A DNA stretch of 64,000 bases from CAVOHU01 sp963817885 (GTDB lineage: Bacteria > Acidobacteriota > Vicinamibacteria > Vicinamibacterales > JAKQTR01). The stretch spans positions 62,001 through 126,000 of the forward strand of contig CAWFQE010000008.1 in NCBI GenBank assembly GCA_963817885.1, read 5' to 3'. A model generated the notes under the pieces. That model was not told the origin of the DNA. It made no database searches and saw only the letters and a program-made list of their open reading frames with translations. A program made the translations under genes and the position numbers. Below, one piece after another: positions 53,205 to 61,972 of the stretch. Numbering within the stretch: position 1 is the first letter of the stretch; each line of letters opens with the position of its first letter.

Positions 53205-54560
53205 GTGATGAAGCCGCTCAAGATTGGCATCAGCGGCGTCCGCGGCATCGTCGGCGAAACGTTCACGCCCGAGCTGATCGTTTCCTTCGCGCAGGCCTTC
53301 GGCACCTATTTCGACTCCGGGCGCATCCTGGTCGGGCGCGATTCCCGGCCATCCGGCCCGATGGTGCAATCAGCCGTCGTCGCCGGCCTGCTCGCGTCGG
53401 GCTGCGAGGTGATCGATCTCGGCCTCTGCCCTTCCCCTTCACTCCAGCTGGCCGTACGGGGGCTCGGCGCCCAAGGTGGCATCTCCATCACGGGAGGCCA
53501 CAACCCGGCCCCGTGGAACGCGCTGAAGTTCGTTCGCAGCGACGGCCTCTACCTCAACACCACGCAGGCCGAAGAACTGCTCGACATCTTCCACCAGGGC
53601 GAATTCGCGAAGGTGGCCTGGGACCGGATCAGCACATCGGTTCGCCGCGAAGATCCGATCCCCCATCACCTGGAAGTGCTGGCCGGGGTGTTCGACACCG
53701 CGGCCATCCGCGGGCGGCGCCTGCGTGTCGCCGTGGACTGCTGCAACGGCGCCTGTGCCCTGGTCAGCCCGCGCTGGCTCGAGTCGCTCGGATGCACGGT
53801 GCTTGCGGTCAACGAGGATGTGACGGCGCCTTTTCCGCATCGGCCCGAGCCCAACCGCGAGACCATGGCGCAGTTGCGGGCCATCGTCCTCGCCGGATCG
53901 GCCGACATCGGGTTCGCGCACGACGCAGACGGCGAGCGGCTGGGCATTGTCACCAACACGGCGGTGCCGCTCTCCGAGGAGCGCACGCTGGTGCTGGCCG
54001 CGGCGATCGCGCTCGCCGACAACCCGGGCCCTGTCGTCACCAACATTTCGACGACGATGGCCGTGGATCGAGTGGCTGAAAGCTACGGCGTGCCCGTGGT
54101 GCGAACGCCGGTCGGACAGTCATACATCTCGGAAGCGATGGTCGAGCACCAGGCGGTCATCGGCGGCGAAGGCAATGGCGGGGTGGTGGTTCCGCGCGTG
54201 CAGTGGACGCACGACGCCATGGCGACGATCGGCCTGATCCTCGAGCACCTGGCCAGGAGGAACCGGACGGTCGCCGAGCTGGCCGACCTGCTGCCGTCGA
54301 CCGAGATGGAGAAGCGCGATTTCCCGGTGCCGCCAAGCACCCTGTATTCGGTGCTGCAGCAGTTCCGGGACGAGGTCGAACACGAAGAGAACGTGGCCAT
54401 CGACCTGAGCGACGGCGTCAAGCTGAGCTGGCGGGACGGCTGGGCTCACGTGCGTGCGTCGAACACCGAGTCGCTCATCCGCGTCATCGCCGAAGCCGAC
54501 ACGGCCGTGCGCGCGCGGGAACTGGTCGATTGGACGCGGGACAGGCTGCGGGGCGTGTAG
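53205..54560 (+). CDS. phosphohexomutase paralog lacking the catalytic serine
   Basis: A 451-aa alpha-D-phosphohexomutase of the GlmM/phosphomannomutase type, with all four domains. GISGVRGIVGE opens domain 1, the sugar-binding loop is GGEGNGGV, and the phosphate-binding loop is RASNTESLIRV. The active-site phosphoserine motif TASHNP reads TGGHNP (Gly98 at the serine position), and the metal loop is DADGER instead of DxDxDR. It may be inactive or regulatory. Start GTG 53205 or ATG 53208, 14 bp after the anti-sigma gene. The next gene is an intact paralog. Confidence 0.88.
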   Translation: MMKPLKIGISGVRGIVGETFTPELIVSFAQAFGTYFDSGRILVGRDSRPSGPMVQSAVVAGLLASGCEVIDLGLCPSPSLQLAVRGLGAQGGISITGGHNPAPWNALKFVRSDGLYLNTTQAEELLDIFHQGEFAKVAWDRISTSVRREDPIPHHLEVLAGVFDTAAIRGRRLRVAVDCCNGACALVSPRWLESLGCTVLAVNEDVTAPFPHRPEPNRETMAQLRAIVLAGSADIGFAHDADGERLGIVTNTAVPLSEERTLVLAAAIALADNPGPVVTNISTTMAVDRVAESYGVPVVRTPVGQSYISEAMVEHQAVIGGEGNGGVVVPRVQWTHDAMATIGLILEHLARRNRTVAELADLLPSTEMEKRDFPVPPSTLYSVLQQFRDEVEHEENVAIDLSDGVKLSWRDGWAHVRASNTESLIRVIAEADTAVRARELVDWTRDRLRGV

Positions 54561-54568
54561 ATGGTGGC

Positions 54569-54738
54569 CGCGAGCCGCCAGCCCTTGGGCGCGTAGCGCC
54601 GCAGGCGCGAAGGCGGCCGCGAGCTTCAGGCTGTTGATGGGAGTTCGTTCCGGCAGTGAAGGCTGACGCTGCGTGCCTGGCCGCCAGCCGCGAGCCGCCA
54701 GCCCTTGGGCGCCGTAGCGCCGCAGGCGCGAAGGCGGC
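54569..54738. repeat. duplicated intergenic repeat between mutase genes
   Basis: Two copies of about 49 bp (54569-54617 and 54689-54738), about 120 bp apart, share GAGCCGCCAGCCCTTGGGCG and GTAGCGCCGCAGGCGCGAAG. They contain the GGCGC / GCGCC arms of a short hairpin. They lie in the 190-bp gap between the two phosphohexomutase genes. Confidence 0.7.
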
Positions 54739-54752
54739 GCCAGCCGTTGTGA

Positions 54753-56126
54753 GTGAATGCTATGCCCGCGATTCCAAGCCTGAAGATCAGCATCTCCGGC
54801 GTGCGGGGCGTGATCGGCGAATCGCTCACCCCGGTGCTGCTGACCCGGTTCGCGCAGGCCTTCGGCACCTACATCGGTTCCGGGTCGGTGGTGGTGGGAC
54901 GCGACACCAGGACCTCGGGCGAGATGGTGCGGCAGGCCGTCGTTGCCGGCCTGCTGTCGAGCGGCTGCCGCGTGCTCGACACCGACATCTGCCCGGTCCC
55001 GACCGTGCAGCTCGCCGTCCGGAACCGCCATGCGCACGGCGGGATTGCGATCACGGCGAGCCACAACCCGGCCGAATGGAACGCGCTCAAGTTCGTCGGG
55101 CCGGACGGCCTGTTTCTCGGTTCCGGAGCCGCGCGCGAGCTGCTCGACATCTACCACCAGGGCGACTACGTCAAGGTGGCCGGCGCCGGGATGCGCGGCG
55201 TGGAACCGGTCACCGACGCCGTCGAACAGCACCTGCGGGCCATCCTCGACGTGCTGGGGCCGCTTCCCCCCGGGCCGCGGCCGCTGCGCGTCGCGCTCGA
55301 TTCGTGCAACGGCGCCGGCTCGCTGATGGCGCCGCAGCTGCTCGAGCGGCTGGGCGTCGACGTCCTCGCGATCAACACGACGCCGAACGGGCTGTTCCCG
55401 AGACCTGCCGAGCCCCTGCCCGAGAACCTCGACGCGCTGTGCCGGCTGGTCCGTCGCCACCAGTGCGACATCGGGTTCGCGCAGGACATGGATGCGGACC
55501 GTCTGGCCGTCGTCTCCGAACGCGGCGATCCGATCGGCGAGGACTACACGCTGGTGCTCGCCGCATGGCACGTCCTCCGATCGCAGCCCGGGCCTGTCGT
55601 CGCCAACCTCTCGACGACACATGTCCTCGACGAGATGGCCAGGTCGTTGAACTGCACGGTGGTCCGGACCCGGATCGGCGAGGCCCATGTGACCGAGCGG
55701 ATGCGGCTCGACGGGGCCGTAATCGGCGGCGAGGGCAACGGCGGCGTGATCTATCCGCGCATCAACTTTGCGCGCGACAGCCAGGTGGGCATGGCGCTCA
55801 TTCTGCACCTGCTGGCCTCCTCGGGCCGGACCGTGTCGGGGCTGCTGGCCGAACTCCCCCGGTCCCGGATGATCAAGGAGAAGCTGTCCTGCCAGTCGAA
55901 CCGGATTCCCGAGGTCCTTCGAATGATCCGCCGCGAGTACGCCGGGCATCGGATGGACACGCGTGACGGGGTGAAGGTGCTGCTCGACAACGGGTGGTTC
56001 CATGTCCGCGGATCGAACACCGAGCCCATCGTGCGGGTGGTCGCCGAAGGCCCTACCGACCAGATCGTGAGGCAGATTATCGAGGGGGTGGTCGACCAGG
56101 TCGCCCAGGTTGTTCGAGGGGCGTAA
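54753..56126 (+). CDS. phosphoglucosamine / phosphomannomutase family enzyme
   Basis: A 457-aa alpha-D-phosphohexomutase with intact active site: SISGVRGVIGE, phosphoserine Ser103 in ITASHNPAEWN, metal loop DMDADR, sugar loop GGEGNGGVIYP, phosphate loop RGSNTEPIVRV. EGNGG and SNTEP are the variants seen in archaeal-type GlmM. It likely interconverts hexose (or glucosamine) 1- and 6-phosphates. It is in tandem with the divergent paralog upstream; the methyltransferase gene follows by 10 bp. Confidence 0.92.
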   Translation: MNAMPAIPSLKISISGVRGVIGESLTPVLLTRFAQAFGTYIGSGSVVVGRDTRTSGEMVRQAVVAGLLSSGCRVLDTDICPVPTVQLAVRNRHAHGGIAITASHNPAEWNALKFVGPDGLFLGSGAARELLDIYHQGDYVKVAGAGMRGVEPVTDAVEQHLRAILDVLGPLPPGPRPLRVALDSCNGAGSLMAPQLLERLGVDVLAINTTPNGLFPRPAEPLPENLDALCRLVRRHQCDIGFAQDMDADRLAVVSERGDPIGEDYTLVLAAWHVLRSQPGPVVANLSTTHVLDEMARSLNCTVVRTRIGEAHVTERMRLDGAVIGGEGNGGVIYPRINFARDSQVGMALILHLLASSGRTVSGLLAELPRSRMIKEKLSCQSNRIPEVLRMIRREYAGHRMDTRDGVKVLLDNGWFHVRGSNTEPIVRVVAEGPTDQIVRQIIEGVVDQVAQVVRGA

Positions 56127-56136
56127 GATGGCATGA

Positions 56137-56853
56137 GTGGTTCTTCGAGCACGCGACCTCGCGCCTGAACTGATGGATCAGCCGGGGCTCGACGTACGTC
56201 AGCATCGCCACGCGCTCACGACCCTGGGCCGCGTCAACATGGTCAGCCGCAGCGTCGCCGCGATCTGGCCCTCCATTCACGAAGTAGCGGCCACCTGCCC
56301 CGAGCGGCCCATCCGGATTCTCGACATGGCCTGCGGCGGCGGCCACGTGGCGGTCGGCCTTGCCAGGCGATGTGCGAGAGCCGGCATTGCCTCCGACATT
56401 CTCGGCACCGATCTCAGCCCGATCGCCATCGAGTTCGCACGGGAGCTGGCCGGCAGGTCAGGCGCTCCCGGCGTGACGTTCGCCCAACGGGATGTCTCGA
56501 ACGGCCTGTTGCCGGAGGTGTTCGACGTCGTCCTGTGCTCGCTGTTCCTCCATCACCTGACTGACGAACAGGCGGTGTCGATCCTGCGCCAGATGAAGGA
56601 CGCCGCGAGGCGCCTGGTCCTTGTGTCGGACCTGCGGCGCACCAGGCTCGGCTACCTGATTGCCGCCTACGGCGGCCGGCTGCTGTCGCGGTCACGCGTC
56701 TTCCATGCCGACGCCGCGCAGTCCGTGAAGGCGGCCTTTACGGCAGACGAGGCCCGTGCGATTGCGGATCGAGCGGGCCTGACCGGCGCGCGGCTCACGG
56801 CACACTGGCCCCAGCGTTTCATGCTCGAGTGGAGGCGCGAGGATGGAACCTGA
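56137..56853 (+). CDS. class I SAM-dependent methyltransferase of a type III PKS locus
   Basis: A 238-aa protein (GTG start). SAM motif I ILDMACGGGHVAVGLA, motif II VLCSLFLHHLTDEQAV (UbiE/ubiquinone-methyltransferase-like), and DLRRTRLGYLIAAYGG. It overlaps the FAD oxidoreductase start by 11 bp. In comparable actinobacterial loci the methyltransferase modifies the phenolic or pyrone product of the type III PKS; that role is inferred here. Confidence 0.88.
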   Translation: MVLRARDLAPELMDQPGLDVRQHRHALTTLGRVNMVSRSVAAIWPSIHEVAATCPERPIRILDMACGGGHVAVGLARRCARAGIASDILGTDLSPIAIEFARELAGRSGAPGVTFAQRDVSNGLLPEVFDVVLCSLFLHHLTDEQAVSILRQMKDAARRLVLVSDLRRTRLGYLIAAYGGRLLSRSRVFHADAAQSVKAAFTADEARAIADRAGLTGARLTAHWPQRFMLEWRREDGT

Positions 56854-58024
56854 CATCATCCCGCTCGATGGGACCCTGGACAGGACGGCCGCCGGGGAAC
56901 GCTTGTGGGATCTCATCGTCGTGGGCGCCGGTCCGGCCGGCGCGGTGGCGGCCCGCGAAGCCGCCCGCGCGGGCCTCTCTACGCTCCTGGTCGAACGCCA
57001 CCAGATGCCCCGGTCGAAAGTCTGCGGCGGCTGCCTGAATCGCACGGCAGTCGAGGCGCTCACGAGCATCGGGCTGGACACGGAGCTGGCGCGATGCGGC
57101 GGCCACGCGGTCGACCGGATTCGCCTGCACCACAGGGCACGCCAATCGACCATCGCGATTCCCGAAGGCGTGTCGGTGACCCGGTTCACGCTGGACCGGA
57201 TGCTGGTGGAGGCCGCCATCGCAGCCGGCGCCCAATTCCTGCCCGAAACGACGGCGCTGATCCAGCCGGACCCGGCCGGCGTCCTACCAGGCAGCAGAAC
57301 GATCGACCTCAGGTCCCGAAGCCTCGAGCCGGGAAGCGCGCGGGGACGCGTGGTGGTGGTCGCCGACGGGCTGGGCCATCCGAGCCTGCGCTTGTGCCGC
57401 GAATTCGCGAGCGTGGTTGACGCGAGGTCGCGGATTGGCGCGGGAGTGGTCGCCCAGGCCGGTTTCCTGCCGGTCGAGCCCGGGATGATCACGATGACGG
57501 TCGGAGCGGCCGGCTATGTCGGGGCCGTTCTGGCCGAAGCTGACCGCGTCAATCTTGCCGCCGCCCTCGACCCGGCGCTCGTGAAAAGCCGGGGGTCGGT
57601 TGGAGGGAGCGTGGCCGCCGTGTTCCTCGAAGCCGGGCTGGAGGTGCCAGCCGGACTCGACGATCTCGAATGGCGCGGGACGCCGCCGCTGACCCAGCGC
57701 ACGCTGCGACCGGTCGGACACAGGCTGATCGTGATCGGTGATGCGTCCGGCTACGTGGAGCCATTCACCGGCGAGGGCATGGCGTGGGCGATCACCACCT
57801 CGCTCGCGGTGGTGCCGCTCGTGCAAGCCGGTGTTGCCGCGTGGGACGGAGATCTCGAGAGCCGGTGGCTGTCGACTCGCCAGGATCTGCTCGGACCTCA
57901 GCAGCGCGCCTGCGGATGGCTGACGCGCGCGCTTCGGTCGCCGGTGCTGGTGGGGGCCGGCGTGCAGGTGACGAGCCGGTGGCCCGGCCTCGCCCGGCCG
58001 ATCGTCGCGCGGCTTGGACACTGA
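56843..58024 (+). CDS. FAD-dependent oxidoreductase (geranylgeranyl-reductase / monooxygenase family)
   Basis: A 393-aa flavoprotein. N-terminal FAD Rossmann motif LIVVGAGPAGAVAAREAARA, CGGCLNRTAVEAL, and the second FAD motif LIVIGDASGYVEPFTGEGMA. It belongs to the aromatic hydroxylase / GGR family and is likely to hydroxylate or reduce the PKS product. It is the middle gene of the triad. Its last codons and stop lie inside the first unit of a 22-bp tandem repeat. Confidence 0.9.
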   Translation: MEPDIIPLDGTLDRTAAGERLWDLIVVGAGPAGAVAAREAARAGLSTLLVERHQMPRSKVCGGCLNRTAVEALTSIGLDTELARCGGHAVDRIRLHHRARQSTIAIPEGVSVTRFTLDRMLVEAAIAAGAQFLPETTALIQPDPAGVLPGSRTIDLRSRSLEPGSARGRVVVVADGLGHPSLRLCREFASVVDARSRIGAGVVAQAGFLPVEPGMITMTVGAAGYVGAVLAEADRVNLAAALDPALVKSRGSVGGSVAAVFLEAGLEVPAGLDDLEWRGTPPLTQRTLRPVGHRLIVIGDASGYVEPFTGEGMAWAITTSLAVVPLVQAGVAAWDGDLESRWLSTRQDLLGPQQRACGWLTRALRSPVLVGAGVQVTSRWPGLARPIVARLGH

Positions 58025-58179
58025 GGTCTCGCGGCTCGGGCACTGAGGTCGCAAGACTCGGACACAGAGGTGGCGAGGCTCGGACACAAAGGTTGCGAGG
58101 CTCGGAAACTGAGGTCGCGCGGCCTGAACACAGCGGTCGCGCGGCTCGGACACTGAGGCCGCGACACGCGGACACTGAA
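58004..58179. repeat. 22-bp tandem repeat, 8 units, overlapping a stop codon
   Basis: Eight head-to-tail 22-bp units, best unit GTCGCGCGGCTCGGACACTG plus AG; the others differ at 2-6 positions. Unit 1 contains the last codons and the TGA of the FAD oxidoreductase gene, so the array probably grew from that gene's 3' end. The unit is not a multiple of three. It ends 26 bp before the PKS start. Confidence 0.85.
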
Positions 58180-58205
58180 GCGTCATCAGGGATGGTGTAG
58201 CGCTC

Positions 58206-59360
58206 ATGAGCCTGTTCATCGAAGGCATCGGCACGGCGTCGCCTCGCGGGGTTGCCACGCAGGATCAGGCCATCGCGTCCGCTGAACAGTTCTGCCCGAG
58301 CAGCAGCGAGGAACGGCGCCAGCTCCGCGCGATCTATCGGCTTGCGCGCATCAAGACGCGACACAGCGTGCTCATCGACGGCGTCGACCGCAACGGCGAG
58401 CCGACGCAATCGTTCTTCCTTCCTCGAACAGATCCAACCGACAGAGGCCCGACGACCTCCGCACGGATGCGGCGCTACGAAGAGGCCGCGCCGGTCCTGG
58501 CCGTCGAGGCCGGCCGCGCGGCGCTCGCGGACGCCGGGTGCGACGCGGGAGCGATCACTCACCTGATTACGGTGTCGTGCACCGGCTTCGTGGCGCCGGG
58601 CTTCGACGTGCAGATGATTCGCGAGCTCGGGCTTCCCCGCTCGACGCCACGCACCCATATCGGGTTCATGGGCTGCCACGGCGTGTTTCACGCGTTGCGT
58701 GCCGCGCGGGCGTTCACAGATGCGATGCCCGAGGCGCGCGTGATCGTCTGCGCCGTCGAGTTGTGCACTCTTCACTTTCAGTACGGCTGGTCGCCCGACC
58801 TGATCGTCGCAAACGCGCTGTTCGCGGACGGCGCGGCCGCACTCGTCGCGTCAGGGGCCGTGCCGGGTCTGAAGACCCGGCCTCCATCCGGAACCGGGAC
58901 CAATGCGATGGCGTCCTCCCCTGCAGGCGTCGCGCCGCCATGGGAGCTCGCCCTCTCCGGCGCCGCGTTGCTCGATCACTCGAACGACGAGATGACGTGG
59001 CGAATCGGCGATCACGGGTTCCAGATGACGCTGTCCCCGCGCGTGCCCGGCCTCCTTCAACGATCGCTGCGCCCGTGGCTCGACCAGTGGCTCGGCAAGG
59101 CGGGACGGTCGATCGACCAGGTCGCGTCGTGGGCGATTCACCCGGGCGGGCCGAGGATCCTGGAATCGTGCGCCGAAGTCACCGGCTGCACGCGGGACGA
59201 CCTTGCGGTGTCGCACGAGGTGCTCGCGAATTTCGGCAACATGTCGTCGCCGACGATCCTGTTCATCCTCGAACAACTGCGCCGAAGCGGGGCGCCGAGG
59301 CCGTGCCTGGCGCTGGGCTTCGGGCCGGGCCTGAGCGTCGAGGGGGCATTGTTCACCTGA
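58206..59360 (+). CDS. type III polyketide synthase
   Basis: A 384-aa chalcone/stilbene-synthase-fold enzyme. Catalytic triad Cys157 in GFMGCHGVFHAL, His312 in WAIHPGGPRILE, Asn345 in VLANFGNMSSPT. ITVSCTGFVAPGFD precedes the Cys as usual. It likely makes an alkylresorcinol, alkylpyrone or small phenol from an acyl starter and malonyl-CoA. Around residues 218-245 there is an unusual Pro/Gly/Ser stretch (GLKTRPPSGTGTNAMASS) encoded by a palindrome similar to those in gltX. Start ATG 58206. Confidence 0.93.
   Translation: MSLFIEGIGTASPRGVATQDQAIASAEQFCPSSSEERRQLRAIYRLARIKTRHSVLIDGVDRNGEPTQSFFLPRTDPTDRGPTTSARMRRYEEAAPVLAVEAGRAALADAGCDAGAITHLITVSCTGFVAPGFDVQMIRELGLPRSTPRTHIGFMGCHGVFHALRAARAFTDAMPEARVIVCAVELCTLHFQYGWSPDLIVANALFADGAAALVASGAVPGLKTRPPSGTGTNAMASSPAGVAPPWELALSGAALLDHSNDEMTWRIGDHGFQMTLSPRVPGLLQRSLRPWLDQWLGKAGRSIDQVASWAIHPGGPRILESCAEVTGCTRDDLAVSHEVLANFGNMSSPTILFILEQLRRSGAPRPCLALGFGPGLSVEGALFT
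58863..58880. repeat. 18-bp palindrome inside PKS gene
   Basis: CCGGGTCT and AGACCCGG, 8-bp arms around GA. The core GGGTCTGAAGACCC is also the core of the palindromes in gltX (45784-45805). Confidence 0.75.
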
Positions 59361-59378
59361 GATTCGAGAGGAGCCAAC

Positions 59379-60884
59379 GTGGCGCAGCCAGCAGCACCCC
59401 CGTGCACCGTGGTGATCATCGGTTCGACTGGCGACCTGGCCAAGCGCAAGCTGCTGCCAGCTCTGTACAATCTCGCCAGCCGGGGCCTGCTTCCAGACCA
59501 GTTCAACGTGGTCGGCGTGGGCCGCAAGCCCGGCACCTCGGATGAGTACCGCCAGAAGGTCAGGCAGGATCTGCTGACTTACGGCACGCTTGGTTCGGAC
59601 GAGGCACGGTGGCGATGGTTCGCGCCTCGCGTGTCGTATGCCTTCGAGACGCTGGGGGGCGTGAAGAGCTGCGAATCCCTGAGTGCAACGCTGGACAAGC
59701 TTCACGCGTCCAGCGAGGCTCCGCCCGGAATGGTGTTCTATCTTGCAACCCCGCCCGACGCGGTCGCGGACCTGGTCAGCCGGCTGGGCGCCGCGGGCCT
59801 GCTCAGCGAAGATCATGCGGGGTTCCGCCGCATCATCGTCGAGAAGCCGTTCGGCACCGATCTGGCGTCGGCGCGCGTCCTCACGCAGCGGCTGCGATCC
59901 TGCCTGGCCGAGCAGCAGATCTACCGGATCGATCATTACCTCGGAAAGGAGACCGTCCAGAACATCATCGCGTTCCGGTTCGGCAACGGTGTCTTCGAGC
60001 CGATCTGGAACCGGCGCTACATCGACAACGTGCAGATCACCGTCGCCGAAACGGTGGGCGTTGAGAACCGCGCGGCCTACTACGATCATGCGGGGGCCCT
60101 GCGGGACATGGTGCAGAACCACATGTTCCAGCTGCTGGCCGTGATGGCCATGGAGCCGCCCTTTTCGTTCGAGGCCGACGCCATCCGCAACGAGCGCGTG
60201 AAGGTTCTCCACGCGATCCACCGGTTCACTCCGGACGAGGTGATGAAGAACGTGGTGCGCGGTCAGTACACCGGGGGGACCGTGCAGGGTGAGCCCGTGC
60301 CGGCGTACGGTTCGGAGACTGGCGTCCCTCCCGGGTCGACCACCGAAACCTATTTCGCGGCGAAGCTGCTCGTGGACAACTGGCGGTGGGCCGGCGTGCC
60401 GTTCTACCTGAGGACCGGCAAGCGGCTCCCGCGGCGCGTCAGCGAGATCGCCGTGCAGTTCAACCGTCCGCCGCTCTCGCTGTTCAGGAAGACTCCGATG
60501 GAAGAGGGGTTGCCGCCCAACCAGCTCGTGATCGGGATCCAGCCCCACGAGGGCATTTCGCTGCAGTTCGAGGCGAAGGTGCCGGGAGCCGAAGTGCGGC
60601 TGGGCACGGTGAAGATGGCGTTCAACTATGCGGATTACTTCTCGGTCGCGCCGGAGACCGGGTACGAGACGCTGCTCTACGATTGCATGATCGGCGACCC
60701 CACGCTGTTCCATCGCGCCGACATGGTCGACGCGGGCTGGAGCGCGGTGGCGCCGATCCTGGATCTGATCGATTCGCGGCCCGACGCGCTGCTGCATCCG
60801 TACCCGGCGTACTCCTGGGGGCCGACCGAGGCCGATGCGCTGATCACGGCTGATGGGCGCTCGTGGCGCGTCCCGGAGTTGTGA
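59379..60884 (+). CDS. zwf: glucose-6-phosphate 1-dehydrogenase
   Basis: A 501-aa enzyme, first step of the oxidative pentose phosphate pathway. N-terminal NADP motif VVIIGSTGDLAKRKLLPALY, active-site RIDHYLGKETVQNI with the catalytic His-containing pattern, and VEKPFGTDLASA. Start GTG 59379 with GAGGAGCC upstream, 18 bp after the PKS gene. Its stop overlaps the pgl start (TGATG), so the two are translationally coupled. Confidence 0.96.
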   Translation: MAQPAAPPCTVVIIGSTGDLAKRKLLPALYNLASRGLLPDQFNVVGVGRKPGTSDEYRQKVRQDLLTYGTLGSDEARWRWFAPRVSYAFETLGGVKSCESLSATLDKLHASSEAPPGMVFYLATPPDAVADLVSRLGAAGLLSEDHAGFRRIIVEKPFGTDLASARVLTQRLRSCLAEQQIYRIDHYLGKETVQNIIAFRFGNGVFEPIWNRRYIDNVQITVAETVGVENRAAYYDHAGALRDMVQNHMFQLLAVMAMEPPFSFEADAIRNERVKVLHAIHRFTPDEVMKNVVRGQYTGGTVQGEPVPAYGSETGVPPGSTTETYFAAKLLVDNWRWAGVPFYLRTGKRLPRRVSEIAVQFNRPPLSLFRKTPMEEGLPPNQLVIGIQPHEGISLQFEAKVPGAEVRLGTVKMAFNYADYFSVAPETGYETLLYDCMIGDPTLFHRADMVDAGWSAVAPILDLIDSRPDALLHPYPAYSWGPTEADALITADGRSWRVPEL

Positions 60885-61630
60885 TGCAAACGATTCGCCG
60901 GTTCGAAACGCTCGAAGAGCTGGCCCGGTCGGCCGCGGCCTCCATCGTCCGGGTCGCCGCTGAGGCGGCAAGCAGGCGGGGACGCTGCATGATCGGGCTG
61001 GCCGGAGGGTCGACGCCCAGGCCCGTCTACATGCTGCTGGCCGAGGCCGGGCCGTTGCGAACCGCCATGCCGTGGCCGGAGCTGCACCTCTTCTGGGGCG
61101 ACGAACGCCATGTGGCACCGACTGATGCGGAGAGCAACTACGGGATGGCGCGCGCAACCTTCCTGGATCGGGTCCCGGTGGTCGAGGCGCACGTGCATCG
61201 CGTGCGGGCTGAATGGCCTGATGCGGAACGGGTCGCGAGCGATTACGAGGCCACGATTCGCGAGGTGTTCGGACTGAAGCCGGGCCAGGTGCCGGTATTC
61301 GATCTGATCCTGCTGGGCATGGGCCCTGACGGGCACACGGCATCGATCTTTCCGGGCTCGCCCGGCGTTCGTGACGAGTCGCGGCTGGTCATCGCGCCCT
61401 GGGTCGAGAAATTCCAGGCTCACCGCATCACGATGACCGGGCGCGTGCTCGTCGTCGCCCGGCATCTGATGGTGCTGGCTGCCGGCGGCGAGAAGGCCGC
61501 GGCGCTGCAGGCGGTACTCGAAGGACCTGATGATCGAGATCGGCTGCCCGCGCAGATCCTGCGCGACTGCGCCGGCAGCGTCGACTGGTTCGTCGATGGC
61601 GCGGCGGCGGCGCGGTTGACGCGATCATAG
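60884..61630 (+). CDS. pgl: 6-phosphogluconolactonase
   Basis: A 248-aa lactonase of the DevB/SOL family: LAGGSTPRPVYMLL, LFWGDERHVAPTDAESNYGM, and LILLGMGPDGHTASIFPG, all conserved phosphosugar-binding and catalytic blocks. It hydrolyses the lactone made by Zwf. The ATG overlaps the zwf stop. Confidence 0.95.
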   Translation: MQTIRRFETLEELARSAAASIVRVAAEAASRRGRCMIGLAGGSTPRPVYMLLAEAGPLRTAMPWPELHLFWGDERHVAPTDAESNYGMARATFLDRVPVVEAHVHRVRAEWPDAERVASDYEATIREVFGLKPGQVPVFDLILLGMGPDGHTASIFPGSPGVRDESRLVIAPWVEKFQAHRITMTGRVLVVARHLMVLAAGGEKAAALQAVLEGPDDRDRLPAQILRDCAGSVDWFVDGAAAARLTRS

Positions 61631-61972
61631 GCTGGCGACTGGCGGCTCGAGGCCCAGCTCATCGAACCAACACCAACGCGCAACACCTTGGATGAGTGAT
61701 TACGACCGACTTGCTCGAGCGGGTGACCGAGCGTCCAGGCACCTGGACGGGACGCAGGCTCCCCGAGCGAGCGGGAGTCGTCGGCGAGACCAGACGCTGT
61801 GGCGCTCGCGAGCTTCGGCCGCTCGTCGAGGGGCCAAACAGGAATGCGGACACAATCCCTGCGCGCCCGGCCAGCGTGCCGACGATCGGGCAGGACCCGC
61901 GAGAGCTGCACCGACACACCAGCGCGATCGTTGATCTCGCGTATATGCAACCGGATAACGGAGGATTTCCCT
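61631..61972. other. 342-bp intergenic region, convergent
   Basis: Between pgl (plus) and the FGE-fold gene (minus). No gene, tRNA or clear terminator recognised. Confidence 0.35.

Noticed and set aside
54120..56003. Long minus-strand frame opposite the mutase genes, with internal repetition
   Set aside because: The apparent repetition only reflects the paralogy of the sense genes.
58004..58179. CRISPR array
   Set aside because: Units are contiguous 22-mers without spacers and no cas genes are present.
58851..61343. 830-codon minus-strand frame
   Set aside because: Covers three clear plus-strand genes (PKS, zwf, pgl); composition is that of a shadow.
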